From Tulasnella sp. 424 (lineage: Eukaryota > Basidiomycota > Agaricomycetes > Cantharellales > Tulasnellaceae): a DNA stretch of 64,000 bases. Under the pieces are notes generated by a model, which was not told where the DNA came from, searched no databases, and saw only the letters and a list, made by a program, of their open reading frames with translations. Of the stretch, positions 46,341 to 55,369 are shown piece after piece (the first letter of the stretch is position 1; the number at the start of each line of letters is the position of its first letter). The translations under genes were made by a program, and so were the position numbers. The stretch lies in the NCBI GenBank assembly GCA_019633425.1, contig WSUB01000096.1:1-64000 (forward strand). The letters are read 5' to 3'.

Positions 46341-46558
46341 GGGTCTAAGAGAGCACGAGAGTGCGATAAAACCTGTGTTGATTCGACAAAGAATCAACCG
46401 GGTCTAATAGATACAGGCAGTGAAAGGGAGAATGTTTAAATAAGGAAACAACAACAGAGTGCGGACCGGGATCAACTCTCGATCCGAATCTGGGCGCATA
46501 CCAGTGGGTCGGCGACCTCGGACCGGAACGGGAGCGGCACGGGTCCGTTCCTGACACA
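46340..46558 (-). mobile_element. Possible solo LTR inserted in A6
   Basis: About 218 bases unrelated to the array interrupt it. On the minus strand they begin TGTCAGGAACGGACCCG, the style of fungal Ty3/Gypsy LTR starts, with a TATTTAAAC box inside. The proposed far end is CTTAGACCCGCTG. No internal retrotransposon sequence or clear target duplication is visible. Confidence 0.4.
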
Positions 46559-46646
46559 CGCTTACCATAAAAGGGAATTCCTGGCCCTCCAAGGATCAGT
46601 CTTTGTAAAACTCTCTTAAATTGTACCCTCGTACAACACTACTCTC

Positions 46647-47475
46647 ATGTCTTCGGGTTCCACTGCTCGTCCCGTTGCCAACTATCCTGGAACGAGCGAA
46701 TATCTTCGGCTTGCCAGCGACGCTGATTTCATTCAACTATTTAGCCTCCTCTCATATATCAATACCTATATTACAACAACTAATCGGAATGATCTAAAAT
46801 CGGAGGCATTGCGAGCTCCGTTCACTGCCGCGATGGAGGAGGCAAATCGGATGAAAGAGGTCATCGAGGCTGACCAACTCCTCAAAGCCGCTGACGCTGC
46901 GTTTCGAGTTGAAATGGTCACCCTTCTCGGTCAGGTACAAATTAGAGAAAGTACGTATTCAAACCACATGGCTCTCATACACTTATTTTGACTCAACAAA
47001 TAAAACAAACCCCCGGGCTAAAGCTAAGGAAAATCTGCGGTTCGCAGCCGCTGGAGCCCTTCTTACAGTCGGTGCCGCCGTCGTTGTCGGGCCAGTACTT
47101 GCCGTTGGTGCTTTGAACATGATTGGCTTCAGCTCAGTCGGCCCTGTCGCTGGTAAGAACCTAATTCTGAGAAAGGAATCCGAACTCTTGAACGGCAGTC
47201 TAATCGTTGTAACCTTAGGTTCCGTCGCCGCGGGTGTCCAGTCTGCGGTATATGGAGGAGCGGTCACGTCCGGTTCGATCTTTGCGCTTTGCCAGAGCGC
47301 CGCTATGGGAGGTATTGTCATGGGGAGTGCTGCTGAGATTGCAGCAGGAGTAGCTGCGTTGGGAGCGGGTGCTGGACTGTTGGGCGGCTTGGGAGGCTCG
47401 GATAATAACGACGACGCAGGGCCGGACGAAGCAGGGTCCGACAACGGCCATGACGACGCATGGACCCTTATTTGA
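46647..47475 (+). pseudogene. Class A gene A7, intron 1 acceptor lost
   Basis: Exon 1 (46647-46950) encodes a good helical domain (FIQLFSLLSYINTYITTTN, FTAAMEEANRMKEVIEADQL). Intron 1 has the donor GTACGT, but the acceptor is CAACAA instead of CAACAG. The domain exons (GPVLAVGALNMIGFSSVGP, intron 47153-47218, SVAAGVQSAVYGGAVTSGS, FALCQSAAMGGIVMGSAAEI, acidic tail) are otherwise intact, with open intron 2. A downstream AG might rescue splicing, so I call it a probable rather than certain pseudogene. Confidence 0.5.
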
Positions 47476-47725
47476 AGCAGAATCCAACAACGGTCAGGTA
47501 CTCTGAACCTGAAGTAGTCGTACCGTAGAAAACGTGTTCTCATTCAAACAGCGGCTTCGACTGGCTTCAGAAGCATGCGTTCTGCCACACCTGTTTCCCT
47601 AGTTAGCAATGTTCCATTGATCTTGAGGCGAGCTTTCCTAATCAGCTTACGTTATCAAACACGTTAGTTGCATAATCTAAACTTTTATTTGAAACCCCTT
47701 GCAATTCAACCAATCCCCTCTCGTG

Positions 47726-47765
47726 TCCGTCTTATCGATACTCCGTTTCAGTACGAGCAACTATC
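47726..47765 (+). promoter_or_regulatory. Conserved class C leader
   Basis: CGTGTCC, TTATCGATACTCC and AGTACGAGCAACTATC immediately precede the ATG. Near-identical leaders stand before the genes at 50478 and 53638 and the relics at 42846 and 51984. Confidence 0.55.
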
Positions 47766-48092
47766 ATGGGTCTCCTCACAGCCGCACTTATTGTTGGAGG
47801 TGGCGCGGCAGTCGCTCCAGCAGTAGCCGTCGGTGCCTTAGGTTTGTTGGGATTTAGCGCGATGGGACCGGTAGCAGGTCAGACTTCATTTGCTCTTCCC
47901 TACATTGACTGATACCTCTTCGCCATAACAGGCTCGGTAGCTGCTGGTATTCAGGCCTCTGTTTATGGAGGAGCTGTTGGCTCCGGCTCGCTATTCGCGA
48001 TGGCCCAGAGCGCCGCGATGGGAGGGATTGCAATCAGCACGAGTCAAACTGTTGGGGGTACCCTCGGAATGGTGGCTGCAGCTTTGACCTGA
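47766..48092 (+). CDS. Class C small IFI6/IFI27-like gene C1
   Basis: Exons 47766-47877 and 47932-48092 give 90 residues, essentially a bare IFI-like domain: MGLLTAALIVGGGAAVAPAV, AVGALGLLGFSAMGPVAG, then SVAAGIQASVYGGAVGSGS, LFAMAQSAAMGGIAISTSQT and GGTLGMVAAAL. The size and the GF, AG and QS positions match animal ISG12-type proteins, with two hydrophobic hairpins expected in a membrane. The intron interrupts PVAG-S exactly where class A intron 2 does, tying the classes together. The gene is intact. Confidence 0.75.
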
Positions 48093-48484
48093 GAGTGATC
48101 ACTGAACAGCGGTTGTGTGCACTTATGTAGCGCGTTCCTTCGTTGGCGGCTCTCAGCGCTGCTGCCGGGCTGCCGCGGCTATAGGACAGGTGCCATTTGC
48201 CTTGGTTTATTAGAATTTTCTGCTCCACCAGTATATCTAGACACAGGCTGAGGTTTTCTCTGCTTGGTGACGTCGTGCACATCCGAACGGTCCATTTGAA
48301 AGAGTGAAAGGGTCTTAAGGGCGATCTGCGGGGAGGGAGTGTTGTCTATTTGTGACTGTGGCGTGAAAGCACGGTTACCATATGAAGTAAATTTCTGGCC
48401 CTCCAAGGGTCAGCGGATTCCGCCTTCAAATATCCGGGTGTATGTTTTTTGAAGCGCTCCTCTACCCCGTATAACAGCACTCCC

Positions 48485-49305
48485 ATGTCTTCTGGTTCCA
48501 CTTCTCGTCCTGGTTCCAACTATCCTGGAACACGCACATATCTCCAGCTCGTGTGGAAAGAGATTTCCAACGTCAAAAGCGTTGATTTTATTCAACTATA
48601 CAGCCTCATCTCACACCTAAACGCTTACATTACAACAAACAGTCCAAATAATCTACGATTGGGGGCATTACGAGCTCCGTTTATTGCCGTGATGGAGCAG
48701 GCAAATCGAATGAAAGGGGTCATCGAGGCTGCCCAGCCCCTCAAAGACGCAGACGTTGCGTTTCGAATTGAAATGCTCATCCTTCTCGGACAGGTAAAGA
48801 TCAGAGAAGGTACGTAATCAGTCGAGAATAAAATACATGGCTCTCATCCACTCATTTTATAAAATAAAAAACACGGGCTAAAGCTAAAGCGAAGAATAGA
48901 AATCGGTGGCTCGCAGCCGCAGGTGGAGCCCTTCTTACAGTCGGTGCCGTCGTTGTCGCGCCAGCGCTTACCGTTGGTGCTCTGAAACAGATTGGCCTTC
49001 ACTCAGTCGGCCCTGTCGTCAGTAAGAACCTAATTCTGATGATGGAATCCGAACTCCTGATCGGTGGGCTAATTGTTTAATGCTTAGCTTACATCGCTGC
49101 GGGAATCCGGTCTGGAGCGGTCAGGTCGGGTTCTATCTTTGGCCTTCGCAGAAGCGCGGCTATGGGAGGTGATGCGGTGGACAGTGCTGCTGAGATGATT
49201 GCAGCAGGAGTAGCTGCGTTAGGAGCCAGTGCTGGACTGTTAGGCTTGGGAGGCTTGGGAGGCTCGGATAATAACGAGGGCGACGATGCATGGTCCCATA
49301 TTTGA
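48485..49305 (+). pseudogene. Class A gene A8, decaying
   Basis: Exon 1 (48485-48809) is intact (FIQLYSLISHLNAYITTNS, FIAVMEQANRMKGVIEAAQP). The polypyrimidine and CAG acceptor of intron 1 are replaced by an A-rich stretch (TAAAATAAAAAACACGGGC). The domain has several hits: IGLHSVGPVVS for the usual IGFSSVGPVAG, and a 12-base deletion removing AVYG after the intron. The frame stays open to TGA at 49303. I think this copy no longer makes a normal protein. Confidence 0.6.
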
Positions 49306-50340
49306 AGCAGGACCCAACAACGGTCAGCTACCCTGAACCTGAAGTACTCGTACCGTAGAAAACGTTTTCTCATTCAAACAGCTGCTTTGACTGGCTTCAG
49401 CCGCATGCGTTCTGCCACACCTGTTGCTCTATTTAGCAATACTGCGCTCACCACCCAACGCTTAATTCACCGATATCTTCCATATCTGAGAAACGATAAG
49501 CTTGTAAATTGGAATCACAATACTAACATAGAATCCAAATGGAATGGTGGTATTTGTATGCTGAAAAACTGCCGAGTCCGCGGCAGTAAATATTTTGCGC
49601 AAGGAGACAAAATGAGAAGTGTAAGTGCGCACTTCATGCCCTTCTTCCCAGATTTTATGAGTGTACATTTCTAGAACAAAGCAAAGAACGTAGGAAATGG
49701 TCCAGCTGAGCGTCGAAGAAAGCGCCGGTACTTTCGCTTTGTGGTGGGTGGAAACAACGAAATATAGCTTGGGAGACGAGTGAAGTGATTCAACGCGTGA
49801 CAACGCTTTTGTTTTGCAATGACTTGCATAATCTGCTAAAAGCGTCTCCCGCCCCCACCCCGCCCAAGGAAGCCTCCGGAACGTCACCGAGCCACCGAGA
49901 AACTCGGAAAAGTGTTCAAAAGTGGCGCGGGACGCTTGGATCCCTCGGCATTAGGGTGGAGGACCACGGGCTTAGACATGGGTTGCAGTTGGGGCCAACG
50001 CAATGAGGGTGCACAGACTTATGCAAGTCATTGTGGTGCCCTGCTCGGCAACGCAGTGTCACGCTCCGTGATCTTTCGTAACGGTCTGTGACCATTTGAT
50101 TTTTAGGACGCTTTGGGAGCGCGACCTCGTGCCCCCCTGACCTTACCGCAAGCCGTCCTTCCCGCTCTTAGCCAAGATACTTCGTGTTTTTATTCCTGGT
50201 ATAGTAGGCTCCCTGCATACGAGATCTCTCCGCTATCAAACAAGAACTGCGAGGGATGTGAGGTGGTGCATCTGGAATGGAGCGTTGGGTGGTGGAGCGC
50301 GGTATTCCATTGGCCTGGAGGCGAAGTTTCCTAATCAGCT
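49306..50340. other. Intergenic, no gene recognised
   Basis: The first 150 bases are the usual class A 3' flank (GCTTCAGCCGCATGCGTTCT). 49.46-50.28 kb is unrelated to the array repeats and has no recognisable gene. It contains one GGGACGCTT word like the 8.5 kb repeat. Confidence 0.35.
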
Positions 50341-50477
50341 GACCTTTTCAGCACGTTGGCCGTACAATATAAAAATCCCCGTTTTTCATTTGACACCCCT
50401 TGCAATTCCAAACAATCCTCCCTAAACCCTCTCGTGTCCGTATTATCGATACTCCATTTTCAGTAAAAGCAACTATC

Positions 50478-50824
50478 ATGGGTGTCCTCACAGCCGCTCT
50501 TATTGCTGGAGGTGGCGCGGCAGTCGCCCCAGCAGCAGCTGTTGGTGCTTTAGGTTTGTTGGGATTTAGTGCGGCGGGACCGGTAGCAGGTCAGACTGGC
50601 TAGTTCAACACATGTGTCCTTCCGTACGTTGGCTGATACCCCTTTGCACAACGTATATAACAGGCTCGGTGGCTGCTGGTATTCAGGCCTCTGTTTATGG
50701 AGGAACTGTTGGCTCCGGCTCGCTATTTGCGATGGCCCAAAGCGCCGCAATGGGAGGGATTGCAGTCAGCGCGGCTCAAACTGTTGGAGGTGCCCTCGGA
50801 GCGGCGGCTGCAGCTTTGATCTGA
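50478..50824 (+). CDS. Class C small IFI6/IFI27-like gene C2
   Basis: Exons 50478-50589 and 50664-50824 give 90 residues: MGVLTAALIAGGGAAVAPAA, AVGALGLLGFSAAGPVAG, SVAAGIQASVYGGTVGSGS, LFAMAQSAAMGGIAVSAAQT and GALGAAAAALI. It is close to C1 but has a 74-base intron. Residues are almost only Gly, Ala, Ser and aliphatic, so membrane association is expected. It is the first gene of a two-gene unit duplicated at 53.5-55.1 kb. Confidence 0.75.
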
Positions 50825-51461
50825 AAGCGATCACTGAAAAGCAATTTTGTGTACTTGTGTAGCGTGTTCTTTTGTTAGCGCCGTGTCTAAATGTATCGTA
50901 TCGTTGGTCATCTCCACTTTCGAGAACGTTCTGGTCGACGGCCTCCAAGAAACTGATTAATTCCGGATGAACCTCGATACACCTTGCACAGCAATGTTTG
51001 AAATAGAGCTATCTTTACCCTCTTGCCGTCACGTACTGTGGTTCACCAGAGTCGATAGCAAACCGCATGGTACCGGCCGTGCACCTCTACAGCTTCTTCG
51101 GGTTCTAAAGCATGATTGATACATGAGGTGAACACGAGGAATAAGAACTCTTTTGAGTATTGTGACTCTCAATTGTGAAAGCTGCTGCATGTGTACAGAC
51201 CAGATTCTAGAAAAGTTGACCTCGGTGCCGAAGCCGATCAAACTTTCCTAAAAAGGCAAATCGTTGGACCTTCCAGCTTATGTCAGCCAACCCTCAGCTT
51301 CGTACAAAACTCAGCCCATCTAACTCCCCCAACATCAAAGAAAACCACTTGCATCACCACCCACCAAGTGCTCAATACGTTCTTCCCCACTTGTCTTATC
51401 CCCTCCTCGCCCTCATCGAATACTCTCCCACCAAACCCTCCCCCCCCCCACCCAACCACAA

Positions 51462-51746
51462 ATGTTCGGTTTAATCGCTGCGGCCAAGATCGCACTCGTC
51501 GTCGGCGGTACAGTCGCCGTCGCACCCGCTCTCGCCGTTGGAGGGCTTGGCCTATTAGGGTTCAGCGCTGCCGGTCCTGTCGCCGGTACAATAGCAGCTG
51601 GCGTCCAATCCGCCGTCTACGGAGGCGCCGTAGGCTCGGGATCCCTCTTCGCGATGGCTCAAGGTGCTGCCATGGGGGGAATCGCAGTCAGCGCTGTGCA
51701 GACTGTTGGAGGTGCTCTCGGATACGTCGCTGCAGTCCTCATCTAG
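51462..51746 (+). CDS. Class C small IFI6/IFI27-like gene C3, intronless
   Basis: One uninterrupted frame gives 94 residues: MFGLIAAAKIALVVGGTVAV, ALAVGGLGLLGFSAAGPVAG, TIAAGVQSAVYGGAVGSGS, LFAMAQGAAMGGIAVSAVQT and GALGYVAAVLI. The intron present at PVAG-S in all other classes is precisely absent. The leader (ACCCAACCACAA before ATG) is pyrimidine-rich and differs from C1/C2, so this is a separate subclass with its own promoter. Confidence 0.75.
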   Translation: MFGLIAAAKIALVVGGTVAVAPALAVGGLGLLGFSAAGPVAGTIAAGVQSAVYGGAVGSGSLFAMAQGAAMGGIAVSAVQTVGGALGYVAAVLI

Positions 51747-51983
51747 TAAGCGACCGGAATGTGGATGTCAATGCGCTAGGCCATGGATAGGCGCTTTGTA
51801 CTTCATCATGGACTTTGCCCCTTTTTTGCTGCTTGTCGAATGTATACCCAACGGGAGCTGTACGAGAATGAAAGGAATGGCGGACCATTAAATGCTTTCT
51901 TTGTATTGACACACCCTATAATCACCCCCACCCCTCTCCTACCATTCCTATCGATACCCAAGTTTCAATACGAACAAATATTA

Positions 51984-52151
51984 TGCATTTCCTCGCAGCT
52001 GACCTGGTTCTTGGAGGTGGTGCAGTGGTTGCCCTAGCAGCTGCTGTCGGCTTTTGGCTTATTGGGATCCGGCGCTATGGGACGAATTGTGGTCAGCACC
52101 CCTTCAGCCAGTTGGAGGTGCACTCGCAGTACTCACTGCAGCTTTGATTTC
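51984..52151 (+). pseudogene. Class C IFI-like relic 2
   Basis: ATGCATTTCCTCGCAGCTGA and TTGGAGGTGGTGCAGTGG match class C starts, but the central part is missing and the end (GTCAGCACCCCTTCAGCCAG, then GCTTTGATTTC) follows without an open frame. It shares its deletion with the relic at 42846, so the two are copies of one already broken gene. Confidence 0.65.
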
Positions 52152-52496
52152 AAGGTAGCCGTGAGCGTGTGCCATAAGTAATGATTTAACACGGTCCATC
52201 TTGTCAATAGAGTCTGACTGTATACGGTTTCCGCCGCTACTGTTACCCAAGTATGGAACCTTGTCGCCGGCTTCCAGGCGACTCGATCAAGCATATATCA
52301 TGCGCACCCAGTCCATGTCGAAAACCGAAATGCCACAAGGCCGATCCACGGGAATCTTGCTTATTTGTGAGTGACGTAGGAGCACCGTAACCATATAAGG
52401 GAAATTCCTGGCCCTCCGAGATCCGATCCCGAGATCTCGAGAATCAGCGGGTGCGCTGTGGCAACGAACTCTTTACCATCATTCAACAACACCCTT

Positions 52497-53266
52497 ATGT
52501 CTTCAGGTTCCACATCAATTCACCATACCGAATATCCCGGAACACATGCGTACCTACAGCTTATCCTGAATCGGATGGAGAGTAAAGATGATTACAACAA
52601 AGTACTCATCTATCTCTCCCAGCTCAAGGATTATATTATAACACACGATGCAAACACAATGAAGTTAGAAACACTGCGAAATCGGTTCATTTCTGTGATG
52701 AAGGAGGCTAACCGAATAAAGGAAGTCCTCGAGGCCGATCAGCCAGTAAAGGCCGCAGACCTTGCCTTTCGAGCTGAAATATTGACCCTTCTTGGACAAT
52801 TGAAACTCAGAGACGGTACGCATTCCGTCGAGTGTAAAGGGCATATTTTTCAAACACCAGTTCTCGTTTCACAGATGAAGCCGAAGCGAAGAGGAATAGA
52901 AATCGGTGGTTCGCCGGAGCCCTTCTTACAGTTGGTGCCGCCATTGTCGGGCCAGTGCTTGCCGTTGGTGCTTTGAACCTGATTGGCTTCAGCTCAGTCT
53001 GCCCTGTCGCCGGTAAGAACCTACTTATGATAGAGGAATCCGAACTCCTAACCGGCGGTCTAATTGTCTAATGCCCAGGTTCCATGGCTGCGGGTATCCA
53101 GTCGGCCGTATATGGAGGATCGGTCACGTCGAGTTCTGCTTTTGCCTTCTGCCAAAGGGCGGCTATGGGAGGTATTATGGTAGGGAGTGCTGCTGGGATT
53201 GCAGCAGGAGTAGCTACGTTAGGAGGGGGTACTGCTCTGTTGGGCGGCCTGGGGGGGGCCGGATAA
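52497..53266 (+). CDS. Class A IFI6/IFI27-like gene A9
   Basis: Exons 52497-52815, 52875-53012 and 53079-53266 give 214 residues. The helical domain is the most diverged of the standard copies (YLQLILNRMESKDDYNKVLI, FISVMKEANRIKEVLEADQP, FRAEILTLLGQLKL), which suggests an older lineage. The linker is DEAEAKRNRNRW. The IFI-like domain has Cys for Gly in VCPVAG and an SSSAFAFCQRAAMGGIMVG block. A homopolymer (eight G near 53250) shifts the frame so that the protein stops at GGAG without the acidic tail. Intron 2 has an in-frame stop. Confidence 0.62.
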
Positions 53267-53637
53267 CAACGACAACGACGGCGATGGCGACGGCGCAGGG
53301 TACAATGAAACAGGACCCAACAACGGTTAGGTACCCTGAATTTAAAGGATTCAAATGCTCTGGATGTACTGTACCGTAGAAAACGTGTTCTCGATCAAAG
53401 TGCAGAGGCTTCGACTGGCTTCAGAAGCATGCGTTCTGCTACTTGGCCTCGAGGCGGACTTTCCTAATCCCGGAAACAGTGGCCCTCCAGATGACGTTAT
53501 CAAATATATTGGCCGCATGCTATAAAAATCCCCGCCTTGCATTTGACACCCCTTGCAATTTCAACCAACCCCCCTCCTCCCCCCAAAACTTTCGTGTCTG
53601 ACTTATCAATACTCCATTTGCAATAGGAGCAATTATC

Positions 53638-53990
53638 ATGGGTCTCCTCAGAGCCGCTCTTATTGTTGGAGGTGGCGTGGCAGTTGCGCCAGCAGTAGCT
53701 GTCGGTGCTTTAGGTTTGTTGGGTTTTAGTGCGGCGGGACCGGTAGCAGGTCAGACTGGCTAGCTCGACTCATGTGCTCTTCCCAACGTTGACTGACACC
53801 CCTTCGCCGAACGTATATAACAGACTCAGTGGCTGCTGGTATTCAGGCCACTGTTTATGGAGGAGCTGTTGGCGCCGGCTCGCTATTTGCGATGGCCCAA
53901 AGCGCGGCTATGGGAGGGACTCGGATTGCAGTCAGCGCGGCTCAAACTGTTGGAGGTGCCCTCGTGATTATGGCTGCAGCTTTGATCTGA
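53638..53990 (+). CDS. Class C small IFI6/IFI27-like gene C4
   Basis: Exons 53638-53749 and 53824-53990 give 92 residues. Relative to C2 there is an extra pair of codons (GGTRIAVS), Arg for Thr near the start (MGLLRAALIVGGGVAV), and Asp at the splice junction (PVAD-SVAAG) because exon 2 begins ACTC instead of GCTC. The intron sequence is nearly identical to that of C2, so the split is recent. Confidence 0.72.
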
Positions 53991-54560
53991 AAGTGATCAC
54001 TGAATAGCGATTGTGTGTACTTGTGTAACGTTGGCGACTGTGTCTGAACGTATCGTATCGTTGGTCATCCCCACTTTCGAGATTGTTCTGGTCGACGGCC
54101 TCCAAGAAATTAAACAACTCTGGATAAACCTCGATGCACCTTGCACGACAACGTTTGAAATAGGGCTATCTTTCTTTGCAATTACCCTCTTGCCGTCACC
54201 TACGTGGTTCACCAGAGTCGATAGCAAACCGCCGGCCGCGGGCCTCCGCAGCGCCTTCGGTTCTAAAGCATGATGGATAAATAAGGTGGACTAGGGACTC
54301 TCTTGAATGTGGTGACTCTCTAGAAAAGTTTACCTCGGTGCCGGAGCTATTTCCTTAAAAGGCAAATCGTTGGACCTTCCAGCTTATGTCAGCTCGGGTT
54401 CGTACAAAACTCGGCCCACCCAGCTCCCTCAACAGCAAAGAGAACCACTTGCATCCACCACCCCCAAGTACTTGATACTTTCTTCCCCACTTGTCTTATT
54501 ATTCCCTCGTCACCCTCCCCGAATACTCTCCCACCAACCCCCCCACCCAACCAACAACAA

Positions 54561-54845
54561 ATGCTCGGCTTACTCGCTGCGGCCAAGATCGCACTCGTCG
54601 TCGGCGGTACAGTCGCCGTCGCACCCGCTCTCGCCATTGGAGGGCTTGGCCTGTTAGGCTTTAGCGCTGCCGGTCCTGTCGCCGGTACAGTCGCAGCTGG
54701 CGTCCAATCCGCCGTGTACGGAGGCGCCGTAGGCTCGGGATCCCTCTTCGCCATAGCTCAAGGTGCTGCCATGGGGGGAATCGCAGTCAGCGCTGTGCAG
54801 ACTGTTGGAGGTGCTCTCGGATACGTCGCTGCAGTCCTCATCTAN
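54561..54845 (+). CDS. Class C small IFI6/IFI27-like gene C5, intronless, at an assembly gap
   Basis: The 94-residue frame is nearly identical to C3 (MLGLLAAAKIALVVGGTVAV, ALAIGGLGLLGFSAAGPVAG, TVAAGVQSAVYGGAVGSGS, LFAIAQGAAMGGIAVSAVQT). The last codon base falls in the N run. The same 3' end reappears after the gap and shows the TAA stop at 55019-55021. Only one gene copy should be counted. Confidence 0.7.
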
Positions 54846-54943
54846 NNNNNNNNNNNNNNNNNNNNNNNNNNNNNNNNNNNNNNNNNNNNNNNNNNNNNNN
54901 NNNNNNNNNNNNNNNNNNNNNNNNNNNNNNNNNNNNNNNNNNN
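54845..54943. other. Assembly gap with duplicated flanks
   Basis: A run of 99 N. The 78 bases ending at 54844 and the 78 bases starting at 54944 are identical, again pointing to unmerged contig overlap inside a repeat. Confidence 0.85.
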
Positions 54944-55369
54944 TGCCATGGGGGGAATCGCAGTCAGCGCTGTGCAGACTGTTGGAGGTGCTCTCGGATA
55001 CGTCGCTGCAGTCCTCATCTAAGCGACCGGAATGTGGATTGATTTCGGTGCAGCCAATGCGCTAGGCCATGGATAGGCGCTTTGTACTTCATCAATCGGA
55101 CTCCTCCTTTTTTTTCTCCCCTTGTCAAATGTATACCCAACGAGAGCTGTACGAGAATGAAAGGAATGGCGGACTAGGGCAGTCGCCCATCCACGAGTGT
55201 ACGAACTTGCCTTCGAAAGACATAGCTGGCGTGAGGTTGAACGCAAATCAAGTATGTACATTGGAGATACAAGCTAGAGAGATGTTACAAGGTCGTACGC
55301 GAACTACACAGTGGAGTCAAGATGTACAATGGATGGTAAAAGGCGTGAAACAAGAAAGAAAACGTTATT

